A stretch of DNA of 64,000 nt from Winogradskyella flava (lineage in GTDB: Bacteria; Bacteroidota; Bacteroidia; Flavobacteriales; Flavobacteriaceae): positions 1,178,001-1,242,000 of the forward strand of contig NZ_JACLCP010000001.1 of NCBI RefSeq assembly GCF_014243395.1, in the 5' to 3' direction. Below, one piece after another: positions 17,573 to 26,252 of this stretch (positions are counted from its first letter, which is position 1; the number at the start of each line of letters is the position of its first letter). The position numbers were made by a program, and so were the translations under genes. The notes below the pieces were generated by a model. It saw nothing but the letters and a program-made list of their open reading frames with translations, was not told the origin of the DNA and did not search any database.

Positions 17573-19912
17573 ATGAGTAATCAGCAAAATTCTCAATATC
17601 AAAACCGCTCCGATCAAGGAGAGGTAATCAAAAACGGAGTACTTAAATACTTACGTTATTGGGTCTGGTTCGTTCTGGGTTTGATTTTGGCTCTAATAGG
17701 AGCGAACTTGTACTTGCGATATACTCCAAAGTTGTATAATTCAAGTGCTAAGATTAAGATTTTAAACAAATCTAAAGGTTTGGAATTGCCATCTTCTGCT
17801 TTTATTTTTAATCGCTCCAATATTAATTTAGAAAATGAAATTGAAATTCTAAAATCTTATCGTATTATTGAACAAGTTGTCGATAGATTAAGCCTAACAA
17901 TGCGTTTCTTTGAAGAAGGGAATGTTTTGACTACAGAAATTTATCGGTTACCTTTCAAAATTGAAAAGAAAGTTGCCAATGACAGCATTTATATAGGTTC
18001 TTCATACACCATAGAAGTAAGACCAGATGCTTTTGATGTAACACCATCAAGTACTAATAAAACGTTGGTTTTTGAAAACCACAATAGTAGTAAAGTAGAT
18101 CACAATCTCCCTTTTGACCTTAGCCTAGCTGGAAAAAAAATATCTAATGAAATCATTGGGAAAACCTACATTGTTAGATTTGTGCCAATCACTAGTGTAA
18201 CTAAAGGCTTAAAAGGGGCCATTAATGTTAGTATGCTTGGCAAAAATAGTGATCTATTAAAACTAAACTACACAAGCCAAAGCAAAGCTAAAAATGAGCG
18301 TATTTTAAATATGTTGATTGATGTGTTCAATCAAGATGGTATTAGTGACCGGCAAGATATATCTCGTAGAACTATTAAATTTATAGATGAGCGATTTATA
18401 CGGCTCACACAGGAGCTAGACTCTATTGAAACAGGAATTAAAGACTATAAACAAGATAATAATTTTCTTACTGTAGAGTCTGATGCTGAATTAGGTATAA
18501 CACAACGTACACAATCTGAAAAAGAACTATTTGACCTTGAAAATCAGTTGATAATATCAGATTTGTTGAAAGAGACCATAGAAAAGTCAAACACTGAATC
18601 TTCATTGCTTCCAGCAAATATAGGACTTGCCAATACTAGTATAAATGATTTGGTGAATAATTATAACACTGTAGTTTTTGAGCGTGATAATTTAAGGACA
18701 AGTGCTGGAGAAAACAACCCTCAAGTTATAGTTTTAAATTCTAAACTTAAGGATATTAAGACCAATATCTTAGAGTCAATCGACTCTTATAGCTTACAAT
18801 TAAGTGCTTCTAAAAAACAACTGGAAGCTAAAAATAGAAGATACAAAGCTCAAGTTTTTAGCTTACCAACTAAAGAAAAGGCTGCTCGCGAAATTTTACG
18901 ACAACAAGCTATAAAAGAAAGCTTATTTATATTTCTCTTACAAAAAAGGGAAGAGGCTGCGATTAATCTAGCTATAACGGAGCCATCAATCAAGGTTGTT
19001 GAATATGCTATCTCTGGAGGTGCGCCAATTTCACCTAACTCTAGAAGTGTTTATCTTCTTTCTACAGTACTTGGCTTATTAGTTCCGTTTGGTATATTAT
19101 ATTTAATATTTATGTTGGACACTAAGGTACATGGTAAGGAAGATGTTTTGAAAACAAGTCCAAATATACCGGTCATTGGTGAGATCCCAGATTTAAAGAA
19201 GAAAAAAAATATCATATTTAATGATCCTAATGACAGATCAGCCTTGGCAGAATCTTTTAGGATTCTAAGTTCTAATGTAGATTATATTTTACCCGTTAAA
19301 GGCGGGGAAAAAGGTAAGGTGATTTATTGTACCTCGACTATAAAAGGAGAAGGGAAAACCTATGTTAGTCTTAATTTGTCATTAGCTTTGTCGAGTATTA
19401 ATAAAAAGGTGTTATTGATAGGTGCGGATTTGAGAAATCCTCAAATTCATACTCATATTCAGGAAGATAAACATAAACCAGGCTTATCTAATTACCTTCA
19501 TGATATTGATTATGATTGGAAAGATGCATTGATTTATGGATTTGATAAGCATCCAAATCATAATATTATTCTATCAGGAAGTATTCCTCCCAACCCAGCA
19601 CATTTATTAACAAATGGACGCTTTAAGAAACTTATTGAGGAAGCTAAGCAAGAATATGATTATATAATTGTGGATACAGCACCTACAATTTTGGTAACCG
19701 ATACAATGTTGATTTCTCAATTGGCAGATGCTACTATCTATTTAGTTAGGGCCAACTACACAGAGAAGAACTTACTGAATTTTTCTAAAGAATTGTCAGA
19801 ATCAGGTAAACTTAAGAACATAGCCTATGTGGTAAATAGTGTTGGTGCTAGTAAGTCTTACGGATATGGCTACAACTACGGTTACAATTACGGCTATGGC
19901 TCAAAAGCCTAA
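17573..19912 (+). CDS. wzc: Wzc-like polysaccharide co-polymerase / tyrosine autokinase
   Basis: A 779-residue inner-membrane protein. A first helix lies at about 28-48, followed by the Wzz domain, a long periplasmic coiled region at about 260-450, and a second helix at about 490-512. The cytoplasmic BY-kinase carries Walker A in STIKGEGKT (near 588-596), Walker A' in LLIGADLRNP (near 617) and Walker B in YIIVDTAP (near 697). The last 17 residues are a Tyr/Gly/Asn tail (YGYGYNYGYNYGYG), the usual autophosphorylation cluster. Such proteins control chain length and export with Wza. No Wzb-type phosphatase gene is adjacent. A hairpin terminator begins at the stop codon. Confidence 0.93.
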   Translation: MSNQQNSQYQNRSDQGEVIKNGVLKYLRYWVWFVLGLILALIGANLYLRYTPKLYNSSAKIKILNKSKGLELPSSAFIFNRSNINLENEIEILKSYRIIEQVVDRLSLTMRFFEEGNVLTTEIYRLPFKIEKKVANDSIYIGSSYTIEVRPDAFDVTPSSTNKTLVFENHNSSKVDHNLPFDLSLAGKKISNEIIGKTYIVRFVPITSVTKGLKGAINVSMLGKNSDLLKLNYTSQSKAKNERILNMLIDVFNQDGISDRQDISRRTIKFIDERFIRLTQELDSIETGIKDYKQDNNFLTVESDAELGITQRTQSEKELFDLENQLIISDLLKETIEKSNTESSLLPANIGLANTSINDLVNNYNTVVFERDNLRTSAGENNPQVIVLNSKLKDIKTNILESIDSYSLQLSASKKQLEAKNRRYKAQVFSLPTKEKAAREILRQQAIKESLFIFLLQKREEAAINLAITEPSIKVVEYAISGGAPISPNSRSVYLLSTVLGLLVPFGILYLIFMLDTKVHGKEDVLKTSPNIPVIGEIPDLKKKKNIIFNDPNDRSALAESFRILSSNVDYILPVKGGEKGKVIYCTSTIKGEGKTYVSLNLSLALSSINKKVLLIGADLRNPQIHTHIQEDKHKPGLSNYLHDIDYDWKDALIYGFDKHPNHNIILSGSIPPNPAHLLTNGRFKKLIEEAKQEYDYIIVDTAPTILVTDTMLISQLADATIYLVRANYTEKNLLNFSKELSESGKLKNIAYVVNSVGASKSYGYGYNYGYNYGYGSKA

Positions 19913-19934
19913 GTCATATTTCTTTATGACTTTT
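19911..19934 (+). terminator. Terminator after wzc
   Basis: An 8-bp perfect stem (19911-19918 with 19925-19932), a 6-nt loop and a T-rich tail overlap the wzc stop codon. It separates the export genes from the CBS gene. Confidence 0.6.
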
Positions 19935-19994
19935 ATCATAATATTTTAGCTTGTATTAAAGTAACTTTAATACATAATTTAAAAGCGAATTATT

Positions 19995-20414
19995 ATGAGA
20001 CAAATAATACCAGTTAGCACTATAATGTCCAAGAATCTTATAGCGCTAAATAGAACGGATGATCTAGAACGCGCAGAACTACTATTTAAACGTTACGGCA
20101 TAAGACATATTCCTGTTGTTACAGGTGACACTATCATTGGAATGTTAAGCTATACGGATCTACTAAGGATCAGCTTTGCTGATGCTGTAGATGAAGATGA
20201 AAGTGAGGTAGATACTCTAGTTTACAACATGTTTACCATTGACCAAGTTATGGTTAAAAATGTGACCACGGTTAGTTCAAATACTTCGATAAAAGAAGTA
20301 GCTCAAATTTTAGCAACAAAGGAGTTTCATGCCTTACCTGTTGTAGATGATGGAATACTTGTAGGAATTGTTACTACAACAGATTTGATTAATTACCTGT
20401 TGAAACAATTATAG
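19995..20414 (+). CDS. CBS-domain pair protein
   Basis: A 139-residue protein made almost only of two CBS motifs. The first, at about residues 8-65, contains MSKNLIALNRTDDLERA and IRHIPVVTGDTIIGMLSYTD. The second, at about 80-139, contains MVKNVTTVSSNTSIKEVAQI and FHALPVVDDGILVGIVTTTD. Paired CBS domains bind adenine nucleotides and act as energy sensors, but stand-alone proteins of this kind rarely have a known target. It lies 82 bp after wzc behind a terminator, so it is probably its own unit and not part of polysaccharide synthesis. Confidence 0.88.
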   Translation: MRQIIPVSTIMSKNLIALNRTDDLERAELLFKRYGIRHIPVVTGDTIIGMLSYTDLLRISFADAVDEDESEVDTLVYNMFTIDQVMVKNVTTVSSNTSIKEVAQILATKEFHALPVVDDGILVGIVTTTDLINYLLKQL

Positions 20415-20418
20415 ATAG

Positions 20419-20441
20419 AAAAGTGTCATACGGCACTTTTT
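20419..20441. terminator. Bidirectional terminator between the CBS gene and rpe
   Basis: A 7-bp stem AAAAGTG/CACTTTT (20419-20425 with 20434-20440) with A and T tracts on either side sits between two convergent genes and reaches the rpe stop codon. Confidence 0.7.
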
Positions 20442-21102
20442 ATTTATTAGCCAGGTTCCATAAATTTTTTATGGTCGCTGTTGGATTGTCACTTTTAAAA
20501 ATGTGGCTTCCTGCAACGAAAGTATCTGCACCTGCTTCTACTAACTTTTTAATATTTTTATCGGTTACACCTCCGTCAATCTCTATTCTAGTATCCAAAC
20601 CTTGTTCGTTAACCATCCGTCGCAGTCTCTTGACACGCTTATAAGTTATTTCTTCAAATTTTTGACCGCCAAAACCAGGATTAATAGACATCAATAGAAC
20701 CATATAGCATTCGGGTAAAATATCCTCTAAAACATTAATAGGTGTTGTAATATTAAGAACAATTCCTGCTTTACAACCAGCGTCTTTAATTTGTCTTAAT
20801 GTTCTATGAAGGTGAACAGTAGATTCATAATGTACAGTAATGATATCTGCACCAACTTTTGCAAATTCTTCGATATACCGCTCGGGTTTTTCAATCATGA
20901 GATGAACATCCAATGGTTTTGTTGCATGTTTTTTGATAGCTGCTATTACTGGCATTCCATAGGATATATTTGGTACAAAATGACCGTCCATAACATCTAT
21001 ATGAAACCAATCGGCTTCACTATTGTTTACTAGTTCTGTATCACGTTGTAAGTTTCCAAAATCGGCCGCGAGCATTGAAGGCGCAATTAAACAATTATTC
21101 AT
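20440..21102 (-). CDS. rpe: Ribulose-phosphate 3-epimerase
   Basis: A 220-residue TIM-barrel enzyme of the pentose phosphate pathway that interconverts ribulose 5-phosphate and xylulose 5-phosphate. IAPSMLAADFGNL at the N-terminus, HIDVMDGHFVPNISYG near residue 34 (metal-binding His and catalytic Asp), MSINPGFGGQKF near 138 and IEIDGGV near 172 are all family signatures. Length is normal. The ATG overlaps the stop of the upstream BLUF gene by 1 bp (TAATG), so the two are cotranscribed and probably translationally coupled. Confidence 0.96.
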   Translation of the reverse strand: MNNCLIAPSMLAADFGNLQRDTELVNNSEADWFHIDVMDGHFVPNISYGMPVIAAIKKHATKPLDVHLMIEKPERYIEEFAKVGADIITVHYESTVHLHRTLRQIKDAGCKAGIVLNITTPINVLEDILPECYMVLLMSINPGFGGQKFEEITYKRVKRLRRMVNEQGLDTRIEIDGGVTDKNIKKLVEAGADTFVAGSHIFKSDNPTATIKNLWNLANK

Positions 21103-21515
21103 TATTTGTTGTGCTTTAAAAAGTTTGTTGTTAAATGGATTAATTCTTCTGCGGGAAGGTAATTTGCATTTTTAATCCAATTAAAATACAAATGTAACTT
21201 TTTTAGGTCTTGATATCTTTGAAATATATCAAATTTTCCACTGTTGTAGTCTTTGAAAATCCGATCTTCAATTCTTGCATCCAATAACTTAAATAGATTT
21301 TTATGCCTTAGGTCTTGTTTTATCTTATCGTAGAGATTATTTATCTTATCATTTTCTCCTTCAAGAATTTGAAAGAAATGCTTATTTCTCACAATTAGTA
21401 GCCCTGTAATATCATTGTTATTATTACTGATATTAACATCTTCAATTAGATCATCGATAACACTTTTTGTTAAATTGTCAGAGAAGTTGCTAATGTAACA
21501 GATAGTTTTTATCAA
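21102..21515 (-). CDS. BLUF-domain blue-light sensor, TTG start
   Basis: A 137-residue protein consisting of a BLUF (flavin blue-light) domain plus a short C-terminal tail. Residue spacing matches AppA: Tyr7 (YIS), Asn31 and Gln49 (HFFQILEGE) correspond to Tyr21, Asn45 and Gln63, which form the photoactive hydrogen-bond network around FAD. In the last strand the usual FxxWxMG reads FKDYNSG, so the semi-conserved Trp and Met are Tyr89 and Ser91. There is no fused enzyme domain, so it must act by protein contact, as PixD-type BLUF proteins do. The start is the TTG at 21513-21515, directly after an in-frame TAA; no ATG is available. It is followed by rpe with a 1-bp overlap. Confidence 0.85.
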   Translation of the reverse strand: MIKTICYISNFSDNLTKSVIDDLIEDVNISNNNNDITGLLIVRNKHFFQILEGENDKINNLYDKIKQDLRHKNLFKLLDARIEDRIFKDYNSGKFDIFQRYQDLKKLHLYFNWIKNANYLPAEELIHLTTNFLKHNK

Positions 21516-21567
21516 TTATTTGCAGTTTTAATTCTTAAAGTTAAGAAAAGAAAATTATATAAAAAGT

Positions 21568-21594
21568 GAACCCACGGTAATCAGCCGTGGGTTC
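21568..21594 (-). terminator. Terminator downstream of rpoD
   Basis: A 10-bp perfect stem (21568-21577 with 21585-21594) with a 7-nt loop, followed on the - strand by a run of five T. It lies about 80 bp after the rpoD stop and before the BLUF gene. Confidence 0.75.
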
Positions 21595-21674
21595 TTTCAT
21601 CAATCAAAAAACGAACAGTTATGTTTTGTAACTGTTGTTACCTTTATTAGGTTGGTCGTTAAATATACGAAAAA

Positions 21675-22538
21675 CTAACCTAAATATGTCTTTAATATTT
21701 TGCTTCTGGACGTATGTTTTAATCGTCTTATCGCTTTTTCCTTAATTTGTCTTACACGCTCACGTGTTAAATCGAACGTTTCTCCAATTTCTTCTAAAGT
21801 CATAGGATGTTGATTTCCTAAACCAAAATACAAACGAATAACGTCTGCTTCACGAGGTGTTAACGTTTCTAAAGCGCGTTCAATCTCTGTACGTAAAGAT
21901 TCATGTAATAAATCTTTATCAGGATTTGGAGACTCTCCACTGCGCAGTACATCATACAAATTAGAGTCCTCCCCTTCAACAAGTGGTGCATCCATAGATA
22001 CATGACGTCCGGAGTTTTTCATAGACTCTTTAACATCGTTAATCGTCATGTCCAATTCTTTTGCAATTTCTTCAGCAGAAGGCGGGCGCTCGTGACTTTG
22101 CTCTAAAAAGGCAAAGGTCTTATTAATTTTATTAATAGATCCAATCTTATTTAGTGGCAATCGCACAATACGAGATTGCTCGGCTAATGCCTGTAAGATC
22201 GATTGTCTAATCCACCATACGGCATAGGATATGAATTTAAAACCACGGGTTTCATCAAAACGTTGCGCTGCTTTAATTAGACCTAAATTACCTTCATTGA
22301 TTAAATCTGGTAAAGTTAGACCTTGATTTTGATATTGCTTTGCTACAGATACTACGAAACGTAAGTTGGCCTTGGTTAACTTTTCCAAAGCTATCTGATC
22401 ACCTGCTTTAATACGTTGAGCTAATTCTACCTCTTCGTCTGCTGTAATCAAATCTACCTTACCAATTTCTTGTAGGTATTTATCTAATGATGCAGTTTCC
22501 CTATTGGTTACCTGCTTGGTAATTTTAAGTTGTCTCAT
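21675..22538 (-). CDS. rpoD: Primary RNA polymerase sigma factor
   Basis: A 287-residue sigma-70. The short form lacking a large region 1.1 is usual for the primary sigma of Bacteroidetes. Region 1.2 covers about residues 17-46. Region 2 ([47 protein letters not shown]) lies at about 63-120, region 3 at about 140-200, and region 4 with the helix-turn-helix [20 protein letters not shown] at about 246-265. It directs transcription from TTTG/TAnnTTTG promoters, several of which are visible in this window. A 309-bp gene-free stretch lies upstream. Confidence 0.96.
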   Translation of the reverse strand: MRQLKITKQVTNRETASLDKYLQEIGKVDLITADEEVELAQRIKAGDQIALEKLTKANLRFVVSVAKQYQNQGLTLPDLINEGNLGLIKAAQRFDETRGFKFISYAVWWIRQSILQALAEQSRIVRLPLNKIGSINKINKTFAFLEQSHERPPSAEEIAKELDMTINDVKESMKNSGRHVSMDAPLVEGEDSNLYDVLRSGESPNPDKDLLHESLRTEIERALETLTPREADVIRLYFGLGNQHPMTLEEIGETFDLTRERVRQIKEKAIRRLKHTSRSKILKTYLG

Positions 22539-22847
22539 TTAATTTACGATTTGTGCAATATTTCAACAGCAACTCGCTGCTTTTATTATACGTATGAAAG
22601 TATTAAAATGTTACAATTTTTTATTTATTTTTTGGACACAAAATATGGTATCTGGTCACATATTGTATAATGTATAGCGAATTATACGCTCTTATACACA
22701 GAAATTTAAATTCTAAAGAAAGAATTTATCAGATCTATTTTATTTAAAAATATAGGTCTGGCACTTGATTAACTGAAATAAAGAGCTCTAATCAACATTA
22801 CCAAAATCAGAAAAATCAATAATTATTTGTTGCTATTGTATGTACTT
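22539..22847. other. 309-bp gene-free region upstream of rpoD
   Basis: No convincing open reading frame or RNA gene is seen. The stretch is AT-rich and contains three copies of the 7-mer ATTATAC or its complement (22585-22591, 22665-22671, 22681-22687); the last two form an inverted repeat with a 9-bp spacer. I found no perfect TAnnTTTG element. It should contain the rpoD promoter and the 3' end of the upstream glycosyltransferase transcript. Confidence 0.4.
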
Positions 22848-24269
22848 TTAACCACGTGTTAGCCAACCTCTTCTGCTTGCCGTCGCAATAGCATAAGGTG
22901 TTATCCAAAATAAAGCAAAAGTATAAAGGATACTATAAGAATATGCCCAAATCCCTTGCGTGGTTTTATATTGACTGGTAAAAAACAATACCGAGAATGT
23001 AGAAGCCACCAATATGCTCACCAAGGTAGAACCTAAAAACAATAAGGGATGAACGAATACAAAAAACAACATAGATATCAATAATGGATAACTCATTAAT
23101 ATCTTCAAGAACTGGCTTATAAATAAGATTCGAGTTCCCGTCTTCCCTTTGGTTCTGAAATTAGTGAAAACATATTTTGCCATTTCAAGATTCTCTCTAA
23201 CATTGCTTCGTCCCCAACGAATAAACATTTTATACAAACCCAAATATTGATCTGGTACATTAGTATAGGCTACAGCATTTTTTTGAAACAGTACATGCTT
23301 CCCTTGTTTTAATATCATATTGGTCATGGCTCTGTCTTCGCCAATATCAGAGGGTTGTCCCATAAAAGTCTGGTTGATCCATTGTGGCAAACATTTATGC
23401 ACGGCCGTACTTCTGTAAGCTGCTAATGCACCTGGTGTACATAGTACTGAGTTTAGATTGCTTTCTGCTGAGCGTACAAACTCAAAACTCATCACAAAGC
23501 TTACATCCAGCATTTTAGGAAGCATATCTTTCTTATTATTCAAGACTCTAATATTACCAGCAACGGCTCCGCAATTTTCGTCTGCTATAAAAGGACTAAC
23601 AAGATTTCTTAATGTATCCTCAGTAACGATAGAATCACTGTCTACAGTGACATAAACATCGCCTGTACCTATATTGAAGCCACGATAGAGCGCATGTCGC
23701 TTACCTTTATTCTTTGGTTGCTGGTATATTTCCAAACGATTGCCGAGCTTTGTTTTGGCATCTAACATCCAGTCCCAAGTATCGTCTTTACTGCCATCAT
23801 CAATTGAGATAATCTGTAATTTATGTTCTGGGTAGTCACTACTAGCTAAGCTCATTAAGGTATCGAAAACTTGTTTCCCTTCGTTGTATGCAGGTACGAT
23901 TACAGTGCATGTGGGTAGTTCTTTATCTGAAACTGAATCGATAGGTTTGTATTTATAATAATTGTATGCTTTGTAAATAAAAAAGGTGGCTTTGAAAGCA
24001 AATAAGCTCGTCGCAAGAACTATGAACGTATAGCCTATGGTAGTACTGGCTTTATCAATTTTGAGTTGTTCAAAATCATTATGGAATACCCACAGGAAAT
24101 AAATACCAATTGTTATAAGTAAAAAAGAACTGAACAATACAATTTTGTTGTATGGGCTCTCGATTTTACTTTTGCTACTAAAAAAGAGACTAAGGTCTTT
24201 GGAAAGTTTTTTTGTTTTATTTCTAGAATTAGTGACAAGGTTCGTTGAGGTCGCTTTTTTTGAGGACAT
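22848..24269 (-). CDS. Membrane glycosyltransferase family 2 (hyaluronan/cellulose-synthase-like)
   Basis: A 473-residue membrane GT2. Two helices lie at about residues 41-62 and 78-102, the catalytic domain at about 120-360, and three to four helices follow at the C-terminus. CTVIVPAYNEGKQVFDTLMS, IISIDDGSKDDT, VTVDSDSIV (metal-binding DxD) and GEDRAMTNMI are clear. In the processive-enzyme motif QxxRW the sequence is MFIRW, so Gln is replaced by Met while Arg-Trp is kept. It probably makes or extends an envelope beta-glycan, or glycosylates a lipid. Other genes of a synthase operon are absent, so the product is unknown. The C-terminus RRGWLTRG is positively charged. Confidence 0.83.
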   Translation of the reverse strand: MSSKKATSTNLVTNSRNKTKKLSKDLSLFFSSKSKIESPYNKIVLFSSFLLITIGIYFLWVFHNDFEQLKIDKASTTIGYTFIVLATSLFAFKATFFIYKAYNYYKYKPIDSVSDKELPTCTVIVPAYNEGKQVFDTLMSLASSDYPEHKLQIISIDDGSKDDTWDWMLDAKTKLGNRLEIYQQPKNKGKRHALYRGFNIGTGDVYVTVDSDSIVTEDTLRNLVSPFIADENCGAVAGNIRVLNNKKDMLPKMLDVSFVMSFEFVRSAESNLNSVLCTPGALAAYRSTAVHKCLPQWINQTFMGQPSDIGEDRAMTNMILKQGKHVLFQKNAVAYTNVPDQYLGLYKMFIRWGRSNVRENLEMAKYVFTNFRTKGKTGTRILFISQFLKILMSYPLLISMLFFVFVHPLLFLGSTLVSILVASTFSVLFFTSQYKTTQGIWAYSYSILYTFALFWITPYAIATASRRGWLTRG

Positions 24270-24280
24270 AGATCTATTTA

Positions 24281-24288
24281 CAAATTTA
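24281..24288 (-). promoter_or_regulatory. Candidate -7 element upstream of the membrane glycosyltransferase
   Basis: On the - strand TAAATTTG fits TAnnTTTG and ends 11 bp before the ATG. I see no matching -33 TTTG at the right distance, and the implied leader is very short, so confidence is low. Confidence 0.3.
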
Positions 24289-24427
24289 GATTACAATTAA
24301 TAATAGATGTACGTTGACGTTTTAATTTTAGATTGTTATTAGTTTATATTTAACATTATGATACGATTTGTTGTATGGTTTAGGGTTGGTTTTCTAAATA
24401 AAAATTGAAAGTCTAGAAGCCCCTGAT

Positions 24428-25606
24428 TTAAAATCTATAATCGATTCCAGTATTTATTGAAAAAATATATGGTGTATAATTAACATCTTTTGATAGCGAT
24501 TTGGTCAAGTAACTGAAATTAGAGCCTAAGTTTAAATAAAGTCTATCAATTAGTTCCAATTCTAAACCCACTCCTAGATTTAATGATAAAGAAGATTTTA
24601 GGTATTTTATGTCATTCGAGTTTTCTGGTTTATCATTCTGCAGCCTAAAAAAACTTGGGCCAATTGTAACAAATGGACTGAGTCTTTTACTGCTCATTGA
24701 ATATTTCAATTCTAAAGGAATTTCTAAGTATTCTACACTATTTTCATTATCATCTATAGTATTCCTTAAACTTAGTTTCCTTGCACCAAAACGCAAAAAT
24801 GTTTTTTCAGATATTTTGTAACCTAATATGGCACCATAATTTAGGGTAATATCGTTTTCGGTTTTGGCATTGAAAGCTCCATATTTAGAAACTATAAATT
24901 GAGGATTAATACTCCATCTTATTTTTCTTTGAATTACTGTGTCTTCAACAATTTTATTTTCTTCTTTGATTGACGAATTTTTCTTTTGAATCTCCGTTAA
25001 AGAATCTCTATCCTTTTGTGTTTTTAGCTTATTGTTTTTCTGAAATACATCTGTTTGCTTTTGTGATGTTGAAGAATCTTTGAGTGAGTTTGGTCCTTGG
25101 GATACATTTTTCAGTTCGGTATTTTGATTTGTTTTTGGTATTGAATTTTCATTTTTATTATTCACCTCTTTTTTTACTGTCACAACTTCGTTACGCGAGG
25201 TGAAGCTGGAATTTAAAAGAATTTTATTGTTTTTTGAGTTCAATTGAGATTTTGTGTTTTCTGAAACCTGTAATTTATTATCGTAACTATTTTTATCATT
25301 AGAGTCTTTATTAGAGCCTGTCGTTTTTATTTGATTAGGAATTTTTTTTACGGAAGAAGACTTTGAGGTAGTTATATTAGTATCGTTAGATTTTATCGGA
25401 TTTTCATGACTGCTCTCAACCAAACTAAATGTAAATAGTGTGATTGCAACTAAAGCAATAGCGGAAAAGAAATACCAGAATAATAATCTTCTTTTTCTCT
25501 TTTTAAGCTTTTTCTCTATGTTATTCCATACAATGCTATCAGGACTACTTTTATAGTTTTCAAGCTTATTCGTTATTTCAGATCCAATATCTCTATTTAT
25601 TTTCAT
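24428..25606 (-). CDS. Putative dual membrane-spanning anti-sigma factor (Dma-like) with C-terminal barrel
   Basis: A 392-residue protein with an unusual layout. A short basic cytoplasmic head (about 1-40) contains DSIVWNNIEKKLKKRKRR. One transmembrane helix (about 41-63) follows, then a Ser/Asn/Lys-rich low-complexity linker (about 64-228), then a region of alternating beta strands ending in DYRF (about 229-392) that looks like an outer-membrane beta-barrel of the PorT type. The gene starts inside the stop of the ECF sigma gene (ATGA overlap), the usual place for its anti-sigma factor. This is the architecture described in Bacteroides thetaiotaomicron for dual membrane-spanning anti-sigma (Dma) proteins, which link the outer membrane to a cytoplasmic sigma factor. 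Sigma binding is inferred from position and layout, not from a recognised anti-sigma domain. Confidence 0.75.
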   Translation of the reverse strand: MKINRDIGSEITNKLENYKSSPDSIVWNNIEKKLKKRKRRLLFWYFFSAIALVAITLFTFSLVESSHENPIKSNDTNITTSKSSSVKKIPNQIKTTGSNKDSNDKNSYDNKLQVSENTKSQLNSKNNKILLNSSFTSRNEVVTVKKEVNNKNENSIPKTNQNTELKNVSQGPNSLKDSSTSQKQTDVFQKNNKLKTQKDRDSLTEIQKKNSSIKEENKIVEDTVIQRKIRWSINPQFIVSKYGAFNAKTENDITLNYGAILGYKISEKTFLRFGARKLSLRNTIDDNENSVEYLEIPLELKYSMSSKRLSPFVTIGPSFFRLQNDKPENSNDIKYLKSSLSLNLGVGLELELIDRLYLNLGSNFSYLTKSLSKDVNYTPYIFSINTGIDYRF

Positions 25607-26154
25607 AAGCTTTCGAAGGAATTAATTGATGATCTTGATGGCTGCAACTTTTGTTTTAGTATGCTCTTGGCTCTATGTAAATTAGATTTAGATGTGTTAA
25701 CACTTATCTCAAGTAGTTTTGAAATTTCTTTATGAGAATACCCATCCATCTCATAAAGATTAAACACTAGGCGATACCTTGCTGGTAAATCTTGCACATG
25801 TTGTAATATTTCATCTAGAGGTATAGAATCTACAGCTTTGGCATTTACTGATGTGTCTTCTAAAAGATCATTATTAATTGAGATACTAATTGGTTTTACT
25901 TTTTTGTATTTATCAATGGCCTTGTTAATGGCGATGCGTTTCATCCAACCTTCAAAAGAGCCAATACCTTTGTATGTTTTTATTTTTTTAAATATCTCTA
26001 AAAATGAATCCTGTAAATTGTCTTCAGCTTCTTCTGCATTAGAACAATATTTTAGAGAAAGGACATATAGGTCATCTTTATATTTTTGATATAGTTGACT
26101 TTGTGCCTTTAAATTATTCCTTTTACAGGACTTTATTATTTTTTCTAGATCCAA
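25603..26154 (-). CDS. ECF-type RNA polymerase sigma factor, TTG start
   Basis: A 183-residue sigma-70 family protein with only regions 2 and 4. Region 2 lies at about residues 20-90 (AEEAEDNLQDSFLEIFKKI, GSFEGWMKRIAINKAIDKYK) and region 4 at about 120-175 (LPARYRLVFNLYEMDGYSHK, EISKLLEISVNTSKSNLHRA). The frame opens at the TTG at 26152-26154 directly after an in-frame TAA, and no other start precedes region 2, so TTG is taken as the start. It overlaps the Dma-like gene by 4 bp. I infer that it reads the ACGCAACC-N18-CTAYAGAT promoters of the neighbouring lipoprotein genes. No such element lies directly upstream of it, but no strong terminator separates it from the lipoprotein gene at 26253, so read-through could give autoregulation. 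Confidence 0.92.
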   Translation of the reverse strand: MDLEKIIKSCKRNNLKAQSQLYQKYKDDLYVLSLKYCSNAEEAEDNLQDSFLEIFKKIKTYKGIGSFEGWMKRIAINKAIDKYKKVKPISISINNDLLEDTSVNAKAVDSIPLDEILQHVQDLPARYRLVFNLYEMDGYSHKEISKLLEISVNTSKSNLHRAKSILKQKLQPSRSSINSFESL

Positions 26155-26252
26155 TTAATTAATAACCTTCTATTTTTTTGATGCAACTTGCAATTATGTT
26201 TTTTATAAACAAACTAGATGAAAAACAAGCAATAGGTAGAGTACTTGCTCTT

